From: Arthrobotrys musiformis | Lineage: Eukaryota > Ascomycota > Orbiliomycetes > Orbiliales > Orbiliaceae | Assembly (NCBI GenBank): GCA_036971715.1 | Contig: JAVHJL010000006.1 | Coordinates: 3,038,001-3,102,000, forward strand | DNA: 64,000 nucleotides | Reading direction: 5' to 3' | Shown here: positions 33,427 through 44,165 of the stretch, piece by piece | Layout of the letters: each line of letters opens with the position of its first letter | Numbering within the stretch: the stretch's first letter is position 1 | Made by a program: the position numbers and the translations under genes | Notes under the pieces: generated by a model | Database searches by the model: none | The model's input: the letters and a program-made list of their open reading frames with translations, nothing else | Told to the model about the DNA's origin: nothing

Positions 33427-34916
33427 TTAGTTGAAACCGTCGACACCCTTCTCGAACTTGTCGAACAAATCCAAAGGGAACTTATCAGCAATGTACTGAT
33501 ACCCTGCCAAGCTAGGGTGCAACTGGTCCCCACTGTCATAGAGCGGGTTTAACTGAGTCGCGTTCTTCGGGTCCCTGAGGAAAGCGTCAAAGTCAATGAC
33601 AGCATCGAAGACCTTCCCTTTCGACTTCCTGATCCAATCGTTGATCCTCAATCTGGTATTCTCCCTCTCCGGTGCCGAATAAGGCTGCAGGCTTGGGTTG
33701 GGTGAACCAAATGGCGTAATAGTCGCCGCGAAAATTGGCAACTTAAAGGCATGAACTCGGGTAGCGATCTGTTGGAAGGCGAGAACGAGCCTTTGGTAGA
33801 CTGCTTCCTGCGCCTCCTTCGTAGCTGGTGCCGTTCCGATATCGTTGACACCTTCGAATATCATGACGTATTTCGTACCCGACTGGGCGAGAACGTCACG
33901 ATCAATTCTCCCTTGGGCGTTTGGCCCGAGCCCGTCGTTGAGGATTCGGTTGCCTCCAGCTGCTTGATTGATAACCGAGATCTGGCGGGTGAAGTGCTTC
34001 TTTTGCATGTTTCGTAGGAGAAGGTCGGGCCACCTATAAAACATTAATCAAATTTGTTAGTAGATCGCCCCATATTTCAATTGTCTTCACAAAGGATTGT
34101 ATCAATGTCTTGGTCTAAATAGAACTGACCTGTTGTTACCATTAGTTGTGCTACCTCGACCATCTGTGATGCTGTCTCCGACAATCACAAAGGCGCCCTT
34201 TCCTCCGTTGACCCATCCCTCAACCGCACTGAGGAAATACCAATGGGCGGTATTTGCAGTATCTGGGGCAGTGAAGCTGGCCGCATTGACCTGGTTTCCG
34301 GATGTTATCCAAGAGGTAGTCCTGGATCCCGGATGAGAAGTAATCGCAAATCCATCTTGTCCCTTCTGGAGGTAAATCGTTACAGCAATGTTCTGGAGTG
34401 CTTCAAACTGAAAGTCGATAGGATCCGAAACAACAAGACCGCCATTGGGAACGATAATTGAGGAACTACCGCTGAAGGTAACCTTCTTCAGTGTTTTGGT
34501 TTGGATCTCCGAGATTCCTGCGGTATTGTTCACCGGGAGTGCAACCGTAACCGCGGTTATTGGGAGATCGTTCACACCGAATGCGTTCGAGATACGGATT
34601 CTGATCTGTTCGGCGCCGAGGGACATGAAAAGAGTTTGGCGGATTGTCGCATTGACGAAAACCCCTGCTGTTCCGTTCTGGTGGATGTCAGCCCCCTTAC
34701 TCAGTAAAGTCGACTAGATGCCGTCTTATCTTATATAATTATTGCGACATATGTACTTACGTATGGGGCAGGAGGAAGGTTTCCTGGTTCTGTCAATTGC
34801 GGCATGGAAGCCCAGGTATTCACCCAATGGCCATTGTGAACTCTTTTTTCGAGGGAAGCGGCGCTAGCACTCGAAATCGTAGCTACAAGAGCTACAAGGG
34901 TGTTAAGGAACAACAT
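33427..34916 (-). CDS. Secreted SGNH/GDSL esterase
   Basis: Three exons on the minus strand (34761-34916, 34130-34677, 33427-34033) give 436 residues. A signal peptide (MLFLNTLVALVATISSASA) is followed by a LEKR dibasic site. An N-terminal beta-rich domain (IRIRISNAFG, TFSGSSSIIVP) precedes the SGNH hydrolase domain. Block I is G219-D-S221 in VIVGDSITDG, block II is G261/G262 in AAGGNR, block III Asn298 in EGVND, and block V is D404-x-x-H407 in DQLHPS. The catalytic triad Ser221-Asp404-His407 is therefore complete. These proteins de-esterify extracellular polysaccharides or lipids; the substrate is not evident. Introns (83 and 96 nt) are placed so that PAPY joins NGTAGVFVNATIRQT and GNNR joins WPDLLL. 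A TATA box lies upstream. Confidence 0.9.
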
Positions 34917-37020
34917 GGTAAAGGGTCGTCAATTGTCGCCCTCGAGTTTGGACCTTTGATCGATAGACCTAGCCCTGCGAACTTGCTTGGAATCTGCAGA
35001 TCTGGAGGTACCCAAAATCTATCCGACACAATTGTGGCCTCGATCCATGAGTATTTATACTACATAAATATTTGGGCGCTTCAGAATCTATTGCGCAACT
35101 TTTCGTCAGGAATTCAAAATTCTGTTCTCCGCATGGTTCTTCTTTTGCCGTGACATCACTTTAGCCTGGAGAAGAGGGATGATCCTTCCTTCTCACCGAA
35201 GTCAATTGTTATATTATAGTCTGTTGATGGTTGTTCTACCTCGAGCTAATATAGCTAATCCTGGAGGCATCGGAAGCTAAACCAAGGAATTCAGGCTAAG
35301 TACCATGGCATTTATAAATCTGGGGAAAAATACATGACCATGCAAGGTCCGCGGGTATCAATTCTTGATCGATTGTTAGGCTGAATTGCACGCAGTTCGA
35401 GGAACAATGTAACCCATATGGAAAAATTAGAGAGAAAATAGTCCGAAATCCACATTGGCTATCGGATCTCGGCTGTCTATGACGGATGGCTTTTATGGCG
35501 CCCCTGCCGAAAATCGTAGGCTTAAGTCTGGGTGAAAGCGGATAAACTGGAACGTCTGCTGCGTCGTGCCGTCAGTACCGGACTAAAGAAAATGCAACAT
35601 GTTGCAACGCAAAAGGCTTATACGTCTATAGATGCGGATGTGAACGATTTGAGGGTGTCATAATTCTTGGAAATGAATTTCTAAACGAAAACCTTACGAT
35701 TATGAAGTGATACCCAAGGGGATGGTTTCCAAATTATGCATGTCGAGGTGCTTGTCACTAGTACTACCGACATGCCTGCCCGCCAGCGCTGGTTGTTGGG
35801 AGGCAGACATTGAGCATTCATGCTTGATGTGCACATGTGTTGAATTTTTTTTCCCTGCCAGTTACACCGCATGGTTCCACAAGGCTGCTTGGCTTTGGCC
35901 TCATATGCTCATGGACTGCACGGACTTATGCAAATGCGACCTGATAACGAAGTAAGTATTTTATACATTACATACTGGGCGCCCTCCCGTTTCCGCCTGT
36001 GCATTTGCAGCATCTTGTGTGGGCTTAGCTTTAAATCACCGGTCCTTATCACATGGGTCCCAGGGGTATCACAACAACTCGCCTTCCGTCTTGGGCCAAA
36101 GGTTCCCTCCCCATACCCCTCTAAACTTCATCTAGTTTGCAACCCTGAAAATCACGCTTTAGAGGCCTGGTGGCGGTTTTCAGAGGTTCCCTTTGCAGCC
36201 GTACCCCGAAAGATCACCATGGTAATACGGTCTCTTTTGTTTATCAGATAGTAGTCTTCCTTGAGCGTTCCTACGGTCGGTTTTGAGCCTCCGATTAACT
36301 AAATTAAAGTACCGGTACCGGCGATAGAATCCTGGGCTGGGTACACTATATTGCGGGGAAATTAAGGCAATCCTGTGTGCCATTGGCAAGCTTTTGATAA
36401 CTATCGATACATCATTGCAATACGATTGAAACTTGTTTCGCGGCCATGGCATCATTGGCATTGTTAACCCCTGCATCAATCTCTCGGGTATTTAATAATG
36501 CGACGCGAAATATCAGACATGCCAAACCGGGTCGGGAAGGTTTCTTTGAGCCTGCTGCCACAATACATCTGCCTGCGCGCCAAACTCTCGAATTGACATT
36601 AGTTGAGTGCGAAGGTCAGTCCGGCCCGTTCAGAGACATGCGACAAGGATCTGTATCGCCTTCCTTTCTTATGACTTCAAAAGCTTATGTTGATATTCTG
36701 AGGAATCTCAACGCCCCTCTGAGGTCGCTGGTTATGGCTTTCCGGATAGAGGGGTCCCGACCGTTCCAGCGGTCACTATCTGATAACGCCTTCGATCGTA
36801 GGAAGGTGCTGTACCTCAATAACCAAGAGGGTGACTCGATTTAATCGAGTTATCAGAGTACAAGGCTTGTGCGATGGCGATCCACAATTCTTATAAGTAG
36901 GGGCTCATTCGCCCAGAAAATCTTACTTTCTAGCAGGCAGCTGCAATTCTATCGATTATTCTCGGAGGCTTGTTTTGATTAACCTTATTTCTTGGGAGCC
37001 TCAGAATTCTGCTGTTCATA
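34917..37020. other. 2.1 kb divergent intergenic
   Basis: Lies between the divergent esterase and peptidase genes. A 132-codon open frame at 36446-36844 begins with ATG but shows no domain and ordinary composition; it is not accepted as a gene. A TATAAG element at 36892-36897 sits about 125 bases before the peptidase start. Confidence 0.55.
35052..35059 (-). promoter_or_regulatory. TATA box of the esterase gene
   Basis: TATAAATA on the minus strand, about 136 bases before the ATG at 34916. Confidence 0.5.
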
Positions 37021-39196
37021 ATGGCGTCGTTCAAGTCTGTTGCTTTGTTGGCATTGGCCGCCGCCGGTGCCAGCGGTTCTCCAGTCCCCACTCGTACAAC
37101 GGGTGAGGCTGCTTGTGCCGAGATTGCTTCTATGCAAAAGGCTTACAAGGAGTCTTATGCGGCCGCTAACCCAAGTGCTACCTGTAAGTCTGATCAAATT
37201 TCAAATTCCTTACTCTCCTACTCAATACTAACTTGCATGAAAATGTCTAGATACACCGATGATGACCGCTCCAGTTGCGCTGGCTACTGAATGTCTCTAC
37301 TCTGTTCCAATCGACCGCAAGGTGGCTCTTGAGCAGCTTACTGGAATCCAACGTTACCTTCAATTCCAGAGCACTCTTGGATACTTGAAGAATCCACCAA
37401 AGGAAGACAGTTTCCAAGCCCCCAACCCACTCGACTTGGTTACACAGATCAACGACCTCTCCCACAAGGTCCGAGCAAAGGAGATTACCAAGGAATATGA
37501 TTTTGAACTTAAGCTTCGAACCATCTTCGCTTCTGCCAATGATGGCCATCTTACTGGTACCATGGGTGGTCTTTTGGCCATCCAGTTCAATGCCCCATTC
37601 GATATCGTTTCTGTGTCGAAGGATGGCTCTGCTTTGCCAGAAATCTACCAAGCCATCATCAAGAATGGTAAAATGGAGCCAGTCGGTTCTCCAATCATCA
37701 CCATTGACGGACAAAATGTGACCGAGTACCTCAACAAGATCGCTTTCGGAACTGGTCTTCAGAGCCCTGACGCTCGATTCAACGGTCTTTTCCCATCTCG
37801 TGGTCTCCGCGGACAGGTCCTCAACGATGGTTTCTTCAGAAACAGAAGACGTTACCCCGGATCTGATGGATTCTCTGTCAGATTTGCCAATGGAACCACT
37901 CAGGACTATGAATACTACGCCACCGTTGCCGGAAACTTTGATACCGTCACCAACGCCGGTTCTTTCTACGAGGCCTTCGTTAAGAAGGGCCAGATGTTGG
38001 GCTCTAAGCCAAACCCTCGATGCGGAAAGGACGGAGATATCTCCAGCCAACGATACCAAGCCCGTGTCGGTAAGCGATCTAGCGTCTGGAAGTATGCTGG
38101 TCCCCAGAGTGGCCCACAGGCTGAATTGAAGCCCGATATCACCGATGGAAAGGGAGGAATCTTCGCAGGATACTTCCTTAAGAGCGAAACTGCTGTCCTT
38201 CAACTCACCTCCTTCGCCCCAGAGTGTTGGTCCGACGTTCCCCAGACCATTAAGGCTATCTCCAACTTCCTCAATATGTGCAGGAAGAGAAAGGCCAAGA
38301 AGCTCATTGTTGATATCACCAACAACGGTGGTGGATACATCATGTTGGGCTATGACTTGTTCATGCAATTGTTCCCCCAGACTCTTCCATACAGCGGACA
38401 GCGCAACCGCGCCAACCCCGGCGGTATCGTTGAGGCCCGTGCCTTCGACTACGTCACCTTCGAGATGTTCGAGAAGCTCGTGAGCCACAACAGCACTTTC
38501 GCAAACTTGGCTTTCGCCGCCACCTGGTCTAACTGGGCTCACTCTGTCATCCTCAATGACGAATACGAGAAGTTCAAGAATGCCGACGAATTGATCGGTC
38601 ACAGCAAGATCAACAAGGACAGATACTCCTCTCTCTGGCGATTCAACATCTTCGAGGAAACCTTCGGTCTCGGAGTTCACGATTACAGAAAGGATAACTT
38701 GACCCCAGCTTTCGACCCTGAGAACATCATCCTTCTCACTGACGGACAGTGCTCTTCCACCTGCTCTACTTTCTCCGAGTTCATGCAGACATTGAAGGGT
38801 GTCAAGTCCGTCTCTATTGGTGGTATCCCAACCCCAGGCCGTGGTATGCCACTCGTCGGTGGTGTCCGTGGTAGCGAGATTCTTTCCTACGGCAACCTTC
38901 TCGATGCCGCCAAGGCCGTCAGCGTCTTGAGGCCTACCCAAGACGAGGAGGAACTCGCCAGACGCCGTCGTGATCTCCCACAGGCTTTGCCATTGCCAAT
39001 CAGCGGCAACGTCAACTCTTTGGACAACGTCAGGAAGGGACACGACGCCCCACTCCAATTCATTGAGGAGTTCTCCACTTGCAGAATGTTCTACACCAAG
39101 GAAACCTTGGCTGACATTGAGACCTTGTGGAACTCCGTTGATGACGCCGCTTTCGGAAGCGGAAAGGGCTGCGCCGTTGGAAGTTTGAAGAACTAA
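37021..39196 (+). CDS. Secreted S41/CPAF-like peptidase family protein
   Basis: Two exons (37021-37183, 37251-39196; donor GTAAGT, branch TACTAAC) give 702 residues. A signal peptide (MASFKSVALLALAAAGASG) is followed by an N-terminal domain with paired cysteines, a PDZ-like central part (PIITIDGQNVTEYL) and a tail-specific-protease fold. The likely catalytic His154 lies in ASANDGHLTG and the nucleophile Ser556/557 in LTDGQCSSTCSTFSEF, between AKKLIVDITNNGGGY and the C-terminal helices. This matches fungal relatives of the CPAF-type S41 peptidases. Substrate is unknown; extracellular protein digestion is inferred. Codon use is strongly biased to preferred codons (AAG, GGA, CTC/CTT, TCC), implying high expression and producing a long antisense open frame. 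Several N-x-S/T glycosylation sites are present. Confidence 0.88.
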
Positions 39197-41513
39197 GCTG
39201 GCCTCTAGAGGAGAGCGGCGAGGATGTAACGAGAGTTAAGAGGAGGATAATACCCTTTGATACCCATGTCTTTTTTTCTTTCTATAGCTGGTAGATAGAT
39301 AATGTTTATATAGCTAAAAGCGTCTTGTATATAGGATGATCTTGTTTCTTGCAGCACATACATGTTTGAGTGGATGTCATTTTCCTTGTAAATATTTGAA
39401 CAAATTTTCTATTTCTGTATGGAAAAAAGCCTCACCAATACTACAATATTCACTAAATGTTGGGTGTGTAATCATTACTCCCTAAGAGCGTAGCCTCTGG
39501 GTCGGGCGCTATCTGGTAGGCCTATAGAGCGAAGAACGAGACTACTGTCGAGGTCTGCGCCATCGATCAAACCTGGGGGAAAATAAATCCTACCAAACTA
39601 GGCCCAACGGGGTCTTCAGCCGTACCGTGAATGCAACAGACCGAGATTAGAAAGTCACTATCTCAACAGCCAGCTCCCTAATCGATAGACTATAGTAACT
39701 TCCTGTATTAATATCGGTGAAGTTCCGAGGACTCGGGTTGATACGATAAGAAACCCGGTGGGGCGCAAAAAGAAACCGGGATCTAGTGTTGACAACTTCC
39801 CGGTTTGGATACGAGACTATGCCCCCAAGCCGATGGGGCTTGCCTTAGTTGAGTAAAGCCAGGGGCGCAAACTCGCAGAAAACCTTAGATACAGACCTAC
39901 CGAATTTGAAAGTCTCCTGGTTATTACGTTAGGCTTCATGGTCTAGCCTGGCCTAGTACCTGGACGTCTTAAGGGGATACATGTCTAGCCGGGGCCTGTG
40001 TACGTGCATGTACGTGCATATCTACCTGGGTATGCATAAACCCTTGGATAGGACCGAAGGAGAAGCTATAAATGAGTTCGTATTATAATAGGAACGTTCT
40101 ATTAAAGATCGATCTTGCCGACAGGAGCCGGCGCTGGGATCCCTAGGCCTAGTTAGCTCCCGTGACCCTCCTTACTGGCATTAACACTAAACCTACAGAG
40201 CTGTGCTTTTTTTTATAGTGGAATGAAGATCTTGTAGGCTAAGCTTATTGTTGTAAGATGCAAGAAATTAGATCAAGAAAACCTTTGAGTTCATAATGAA
40301 AATATATATTGATATCTCGAAACTTGCCTGAGTTGCTGGCGGACGTATCTGCGCATGTGGCCTGCCGGAAGGGGGAAGACTATCAAAATGAGGGGAAATC
40401 GTAATCTGAATCCGTCCGATCGAAATGGGTATATGGAAGCAGCCCATTAAACCCGAGGATTTTGGAAGACTGAAGTTCATGCCCATATTTGGCCGCTCGT
40501 TGCAATTCATTTTCTGCCTGCGACAACGCAAATACCTACCGGCACTCCAACAAGGCTAAGGCTGGGTCAGGTCTTACATGAGGGTTAGTCAGTCGTACGT
40601 GACAAATTGCTTTGCTTCTCGCGGGTCATGCTTAGTATGAGGTCGAGTGTTCCGTATTTACGTCCGGTCTCGTGGGGTGCTGCTTACAAGAATTTCCATA
40701 CGACTATGTTACATGTCTGTAAAAACCCAAGACTACCGACTTGCATGCCCCTAGGAATTCAGAATTTTGGACTAGACCGGAAATCATGACCCCGCTCCGC
40801 TTTATGTTCGGCCGGCTTTTGCGTATTCCAATCTAGTCGAATAAAACTCTTCGGTCAAATCCGCAAAAATAACATGAATACATCATCTGACAAGTTATTT
40901 ATTTTACCGAAATTAAATAATTCTTGGATTCAATTCAGATTGCGAAAATGGTTTCAATTGAATTTCCTGTCGTCGTGATCGACCTTAGCCTCGTCGGTGG
41001 GGCTTTTGCTGCCGGCGCCCCGTTCGCAGAGTCGGGGGTTGAATCCCTTGACATCCTCAAGCTAGGCAAAAGACTAGTCGACTCCCGTCTCGACGTCTCC
41101 CTGAGGTCTGGGAATGACTAACAAATATCTCAACAGGCCGATTCCACGGGGTGCGTTTCCAAGAAAAAGTATATAACACCTTTCCGAATTATCATTCTGT
41201 ATCTCCTTTCCTTGTCTCCCAGGTCTGGGTCCTGGAGGCTAAATTGTCAATTGGGGGTTTAATTATGCTCGAGGCGATGGAAATCTCAGAGCTACTATTA
41301 CTAGAAATATTCAGACCTCACAAAATACTCTAGTCGATACAGCTCTGGTCTCGGGCCCGTCAGGCGATAAAACCTGTTCTAGTTCAAATTTAGAAATCGT
41401 CCTCACAACGAAGGCGCATGTTGCATATTTTGCGTTGTTCGGCACTCAAGGGTCGCGCGCCAAGCCAAACGATCGTGAACCTTTCCATCTTCCTGCACGT
41501 CGACATTCGCAGC
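39197..41513. other. 2.3 kb intergenic, possible gene remnant
   Basis: No firm gene. AAACCGGG (39773-39780) and CCCGGTTT (39799-39806) form an inverted repeat, followed at 39810-39817 by TACGAGAC. A short signal-peptide-like frame at 40948-41121 is listed separately. Confidence 0.5.
40948..41121 (+). pseudogene. Possible remnant of a small secreted protein gene
   Basis: A 57-codon frame from ATG 40948 begins MVSIEFPVVVIDLSLVGGAF, hydrophobic and ending in AAGAP, which resembles a signal peptide. It continues to a LGKR dibasic site typical of Kex2-processed propeptides, then stops. Just at the stop, an intron-like 3' end (TGACTAAC followed by ATATCTCAACAG, 41115-41136) is visible with no usable donor, and no downstream exon can be joined. 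It may be a decayed gene or chance. Confidence 0.25.
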
Positions 41514-42790
41514 ATGGATTCCAATGACAACAACGGCAGGTTGTCGCCACCGTTCAAGCGACAAAGAACAGTGTCGCCGTCTCCACCGGTCCACGGCCGT
41601 GAAATCTTTGAAGACGCGGCCACTTCTAGGGTAGCATCGAGCGTCCCTTCACCTCCGACAGTGCCACTCGTGAATTCCTTACGCAAACCTGGCGTCAGGC
41701 CAAATTATAAGTTAAAATACACGCTTACAGGGCACGATGGAGGAGTATCGAGCGTCAAGTTTAGTCCTGATGGGAAATGGATAGCTAGTGCTTGTATGTT
41801 ACATTCCATTGAATTCTACAACCTGGAAGTCTCCTGACGAAATTTGAATAGCTGCGGACAAAACTCTGCGAGTGTGGGATGCGCGAACTGGCGAGCTCGA
41901 GCAAATTTTCGAGGCCCATACGGCAGGATTATCCGATGTTGCATGGTCTCCGGACTCAAAAACCCTAGCGACGGGGTCTGATGACAAGACAATAAGATTA
42001 TGGGAGCTCAAGTCGGTATGTTGAACCGGCGGTCGCAAGGGAATTGGTCTTTCAGACTAACGATGTTGCAGGGACGGATGATTAGAATCTTGAAGGGGCA
42101 CTATAACTATGTATACTGCCTCAATTTCAACCCACAAGGTAACATGATTGTCAGTGGGTCATATGATGAAGCCGTTAGAGTATGGGACATTAGATCGGGG
42201 AACTGCCAAAAGATTCTCCCTGCACACCAGGACCCAGTCTCAGGAGTTGACTTCATACGTGATGGTACCATGATTGTGTCCGGCTCTCACGACAAGCTGA
42301 TACGAATATGGGATACGAACACCGGCCAATGTTTGAAGACATTAGTTGAAGAAGAGTTACCTCCAGTGAGCTGCGTCAGATTCAGCCCAAATGGGAAGTA
42401 TATTCTTGCCAGCACCCTAGATTCCAGCATAAGACTCTGGGATTATCTTCGGGATGGCGGCAAAGTATTGAAAACCTACCTGGGCCATGTCAACGCGAAG
42501 TATTCTATATTTTCAGCGTTTTCTAGAGACGGGAAGTATATGTGAGTACCTGTCAATTCAATGAACCCTATGGTGTCAAGTTGGAGCGGAATTAACGTGT
42601 CGATAGATTCTCTGGGTCGGAAGATGCGGCGATATACATCTGGGATGTGCAGACGAAGGAAGTCCTCCAGGTCCTTCGAGGGCACGAGGACGTTGTCCTT
42701 GGTGTTAGTGCGCACCCTACCGATAACTGGCTGGTATCTTCTAGCTTGGATGGTACAGTCAAGATTTGGGCTGACGAGGAAATGACCTGA
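41514..42790 (+). CDS. WDR5/Swd3-like WD40 protein (COMPASS subunit)
   Basis: Four exons (41514-41793, 41852-42015, 42072-42541, 42607-42790) give 365 residues. A Ser/Pro-rich N-terminal extension (about 60 residues) precedes seven WD40 repeats: YTLTGHDGG ... TLRVWD, IFEAHTAG ... TIRLWE, ILKGHYNY ... AVRVWD, ILPAHQDP ... LIRIWD, the divergent LVEEELPPVS ... SIRLWD, YLGHVNAKYSIFSAFS ... AIYIWD, and LRGHEDVV ... TVKIW. The KYSIF block and overall pattern match WDR5, the histone-H3K4 methyltransferase (COMPASS) core subunit in the nucleus. Introns are 58, 56 and 65 nt. The start at 41514 is preferred to upstream ATG 41418, whose extension is not conserved in character. Confidence 0.9.
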
Positions 42791-44165
42791 GTGGCTGTTG
42801 GGAGGCCGCGCAATCCCCGAAGATAAGGGTCTCTTGCGGGAGTTTTCCTAAAGTCGGTTGTCACGGTAGTGATAGCTTCACAATTCCCTTTGCAAAACAA
42901 GCTCCGAAGTGCTGGGTCTTGCCCAAACCAAGGCTTGAGAGTACGTGGGCTAAGACTGGGCTGCGGGGAACCTTGCGGAATTGCAAAATATCGACTCAAG
43001 TACCACGAACGAGGGGGATTTGGTTGGGCTGACGGGATATTCCGCTTACATGAATGTCACGATGTCTTCTTGGAGTATTATTCTGACTAATTAGTGTTCA
43101 AGCCATATGCCAGGGCACTATATTGACGTCACTATGGGGTTAAATAGCTTTCAAGCACTTGTATTTCAAGGCTATCTGTTTCGACCTGCCGTTTATCCTG
43201 TCTGCCTAGTCGGAACCGCCCGTGGAATAGACTTTGGGGTTTGAGTTACATGTCGAGTAAGGCACACTGAATAAACTTTCGACCTGAATGTCACGTCGAG
43301 ATAGACTTTTACTCGACACTCTGAGCCTCACACCTCGCAATGCGCCTAATTCAAGAATCATGTGGCTTCCGAATCGCTGCGACAGGGCATCTTAGAGAAG
43401 CCGTTGACAATTAACCGGATCTCTTAGCATTATACGAGCATGGACATTCTAGAAATACAATGCATTCGATACCGTGCCACTGACCACCCTCTTCTGGAGG
43501 CTCGGTAACTTTCTCTCAGGTTTCCTGAGCTCCAATGTCCACATGAAGAATAACTCTAAGGTTCTATCTATCAAGCGAGCCAATCATCCAGTAGCGGGGT
43601 CTTAAACTCACTCAATATTTACCCGTGAATTGGTCGTAGTATCGTGAGTCCCTTGTCTTAAATATCCCCCCCAAACCTAAATGAGAAACGAAACAACCTC
43701 ACCACCACCCAACACAGAGTGTCTACAAGCGACTGGGACAAATGTTCTCCCAGAAACTTCCAAACGCATTCGGACTGAAAAAAATGGACAAGCAAATTAA
43801 CATACTGTTGTTACCTTTCGCTGAACATGTGGTCACGATACCTTATATCTTGGACCAGGGCTCCCTCGCCCCAGGGTACCATTGCATTACTCATACCCGT
43901 CTAGTTCCCTCTCGCATCAAGTCCGACATCGTGAGAATCTGTGGGAGGTTCAAAATTCATATTCTCTTAGTACGCTTTTACTTCTCTAACCTCATAGGCA
44001 GAGGCATCAGAAAATCGTCTATATATTCGGGTCCTGACTCAACTATCGAGGGAAAGATAAAAGTTTTCCAGAAGCAGCGACAACAATATCTAGAGCGGTA
44101 CCCTCTATTATACTGGTCCAATCATTCCTTATTTTCTCAGATAATACTGCCCAGGCTTTTCAGTC
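42791..44165. other. 1.4 kb intergenic
   Basis: No gene. A frame at 43742-44248 overlaps the start of the next gene in another register and is not accepted. Presumed promoter of the large secreted protein. Confidence 0.55.

Noticed and set aside
36446..36844. 132-codon frame between the esterase and peptidase genes
   Set aside because: Has an ATG but no signal peptide, domain or intron signals; insufficient support.
37247..39058. 603-codon antisense frame as a real gene
   Set aside because: It lies entirely opposite a well-supported peptidase exon and is explained by codon bias; no domain is recognisable.
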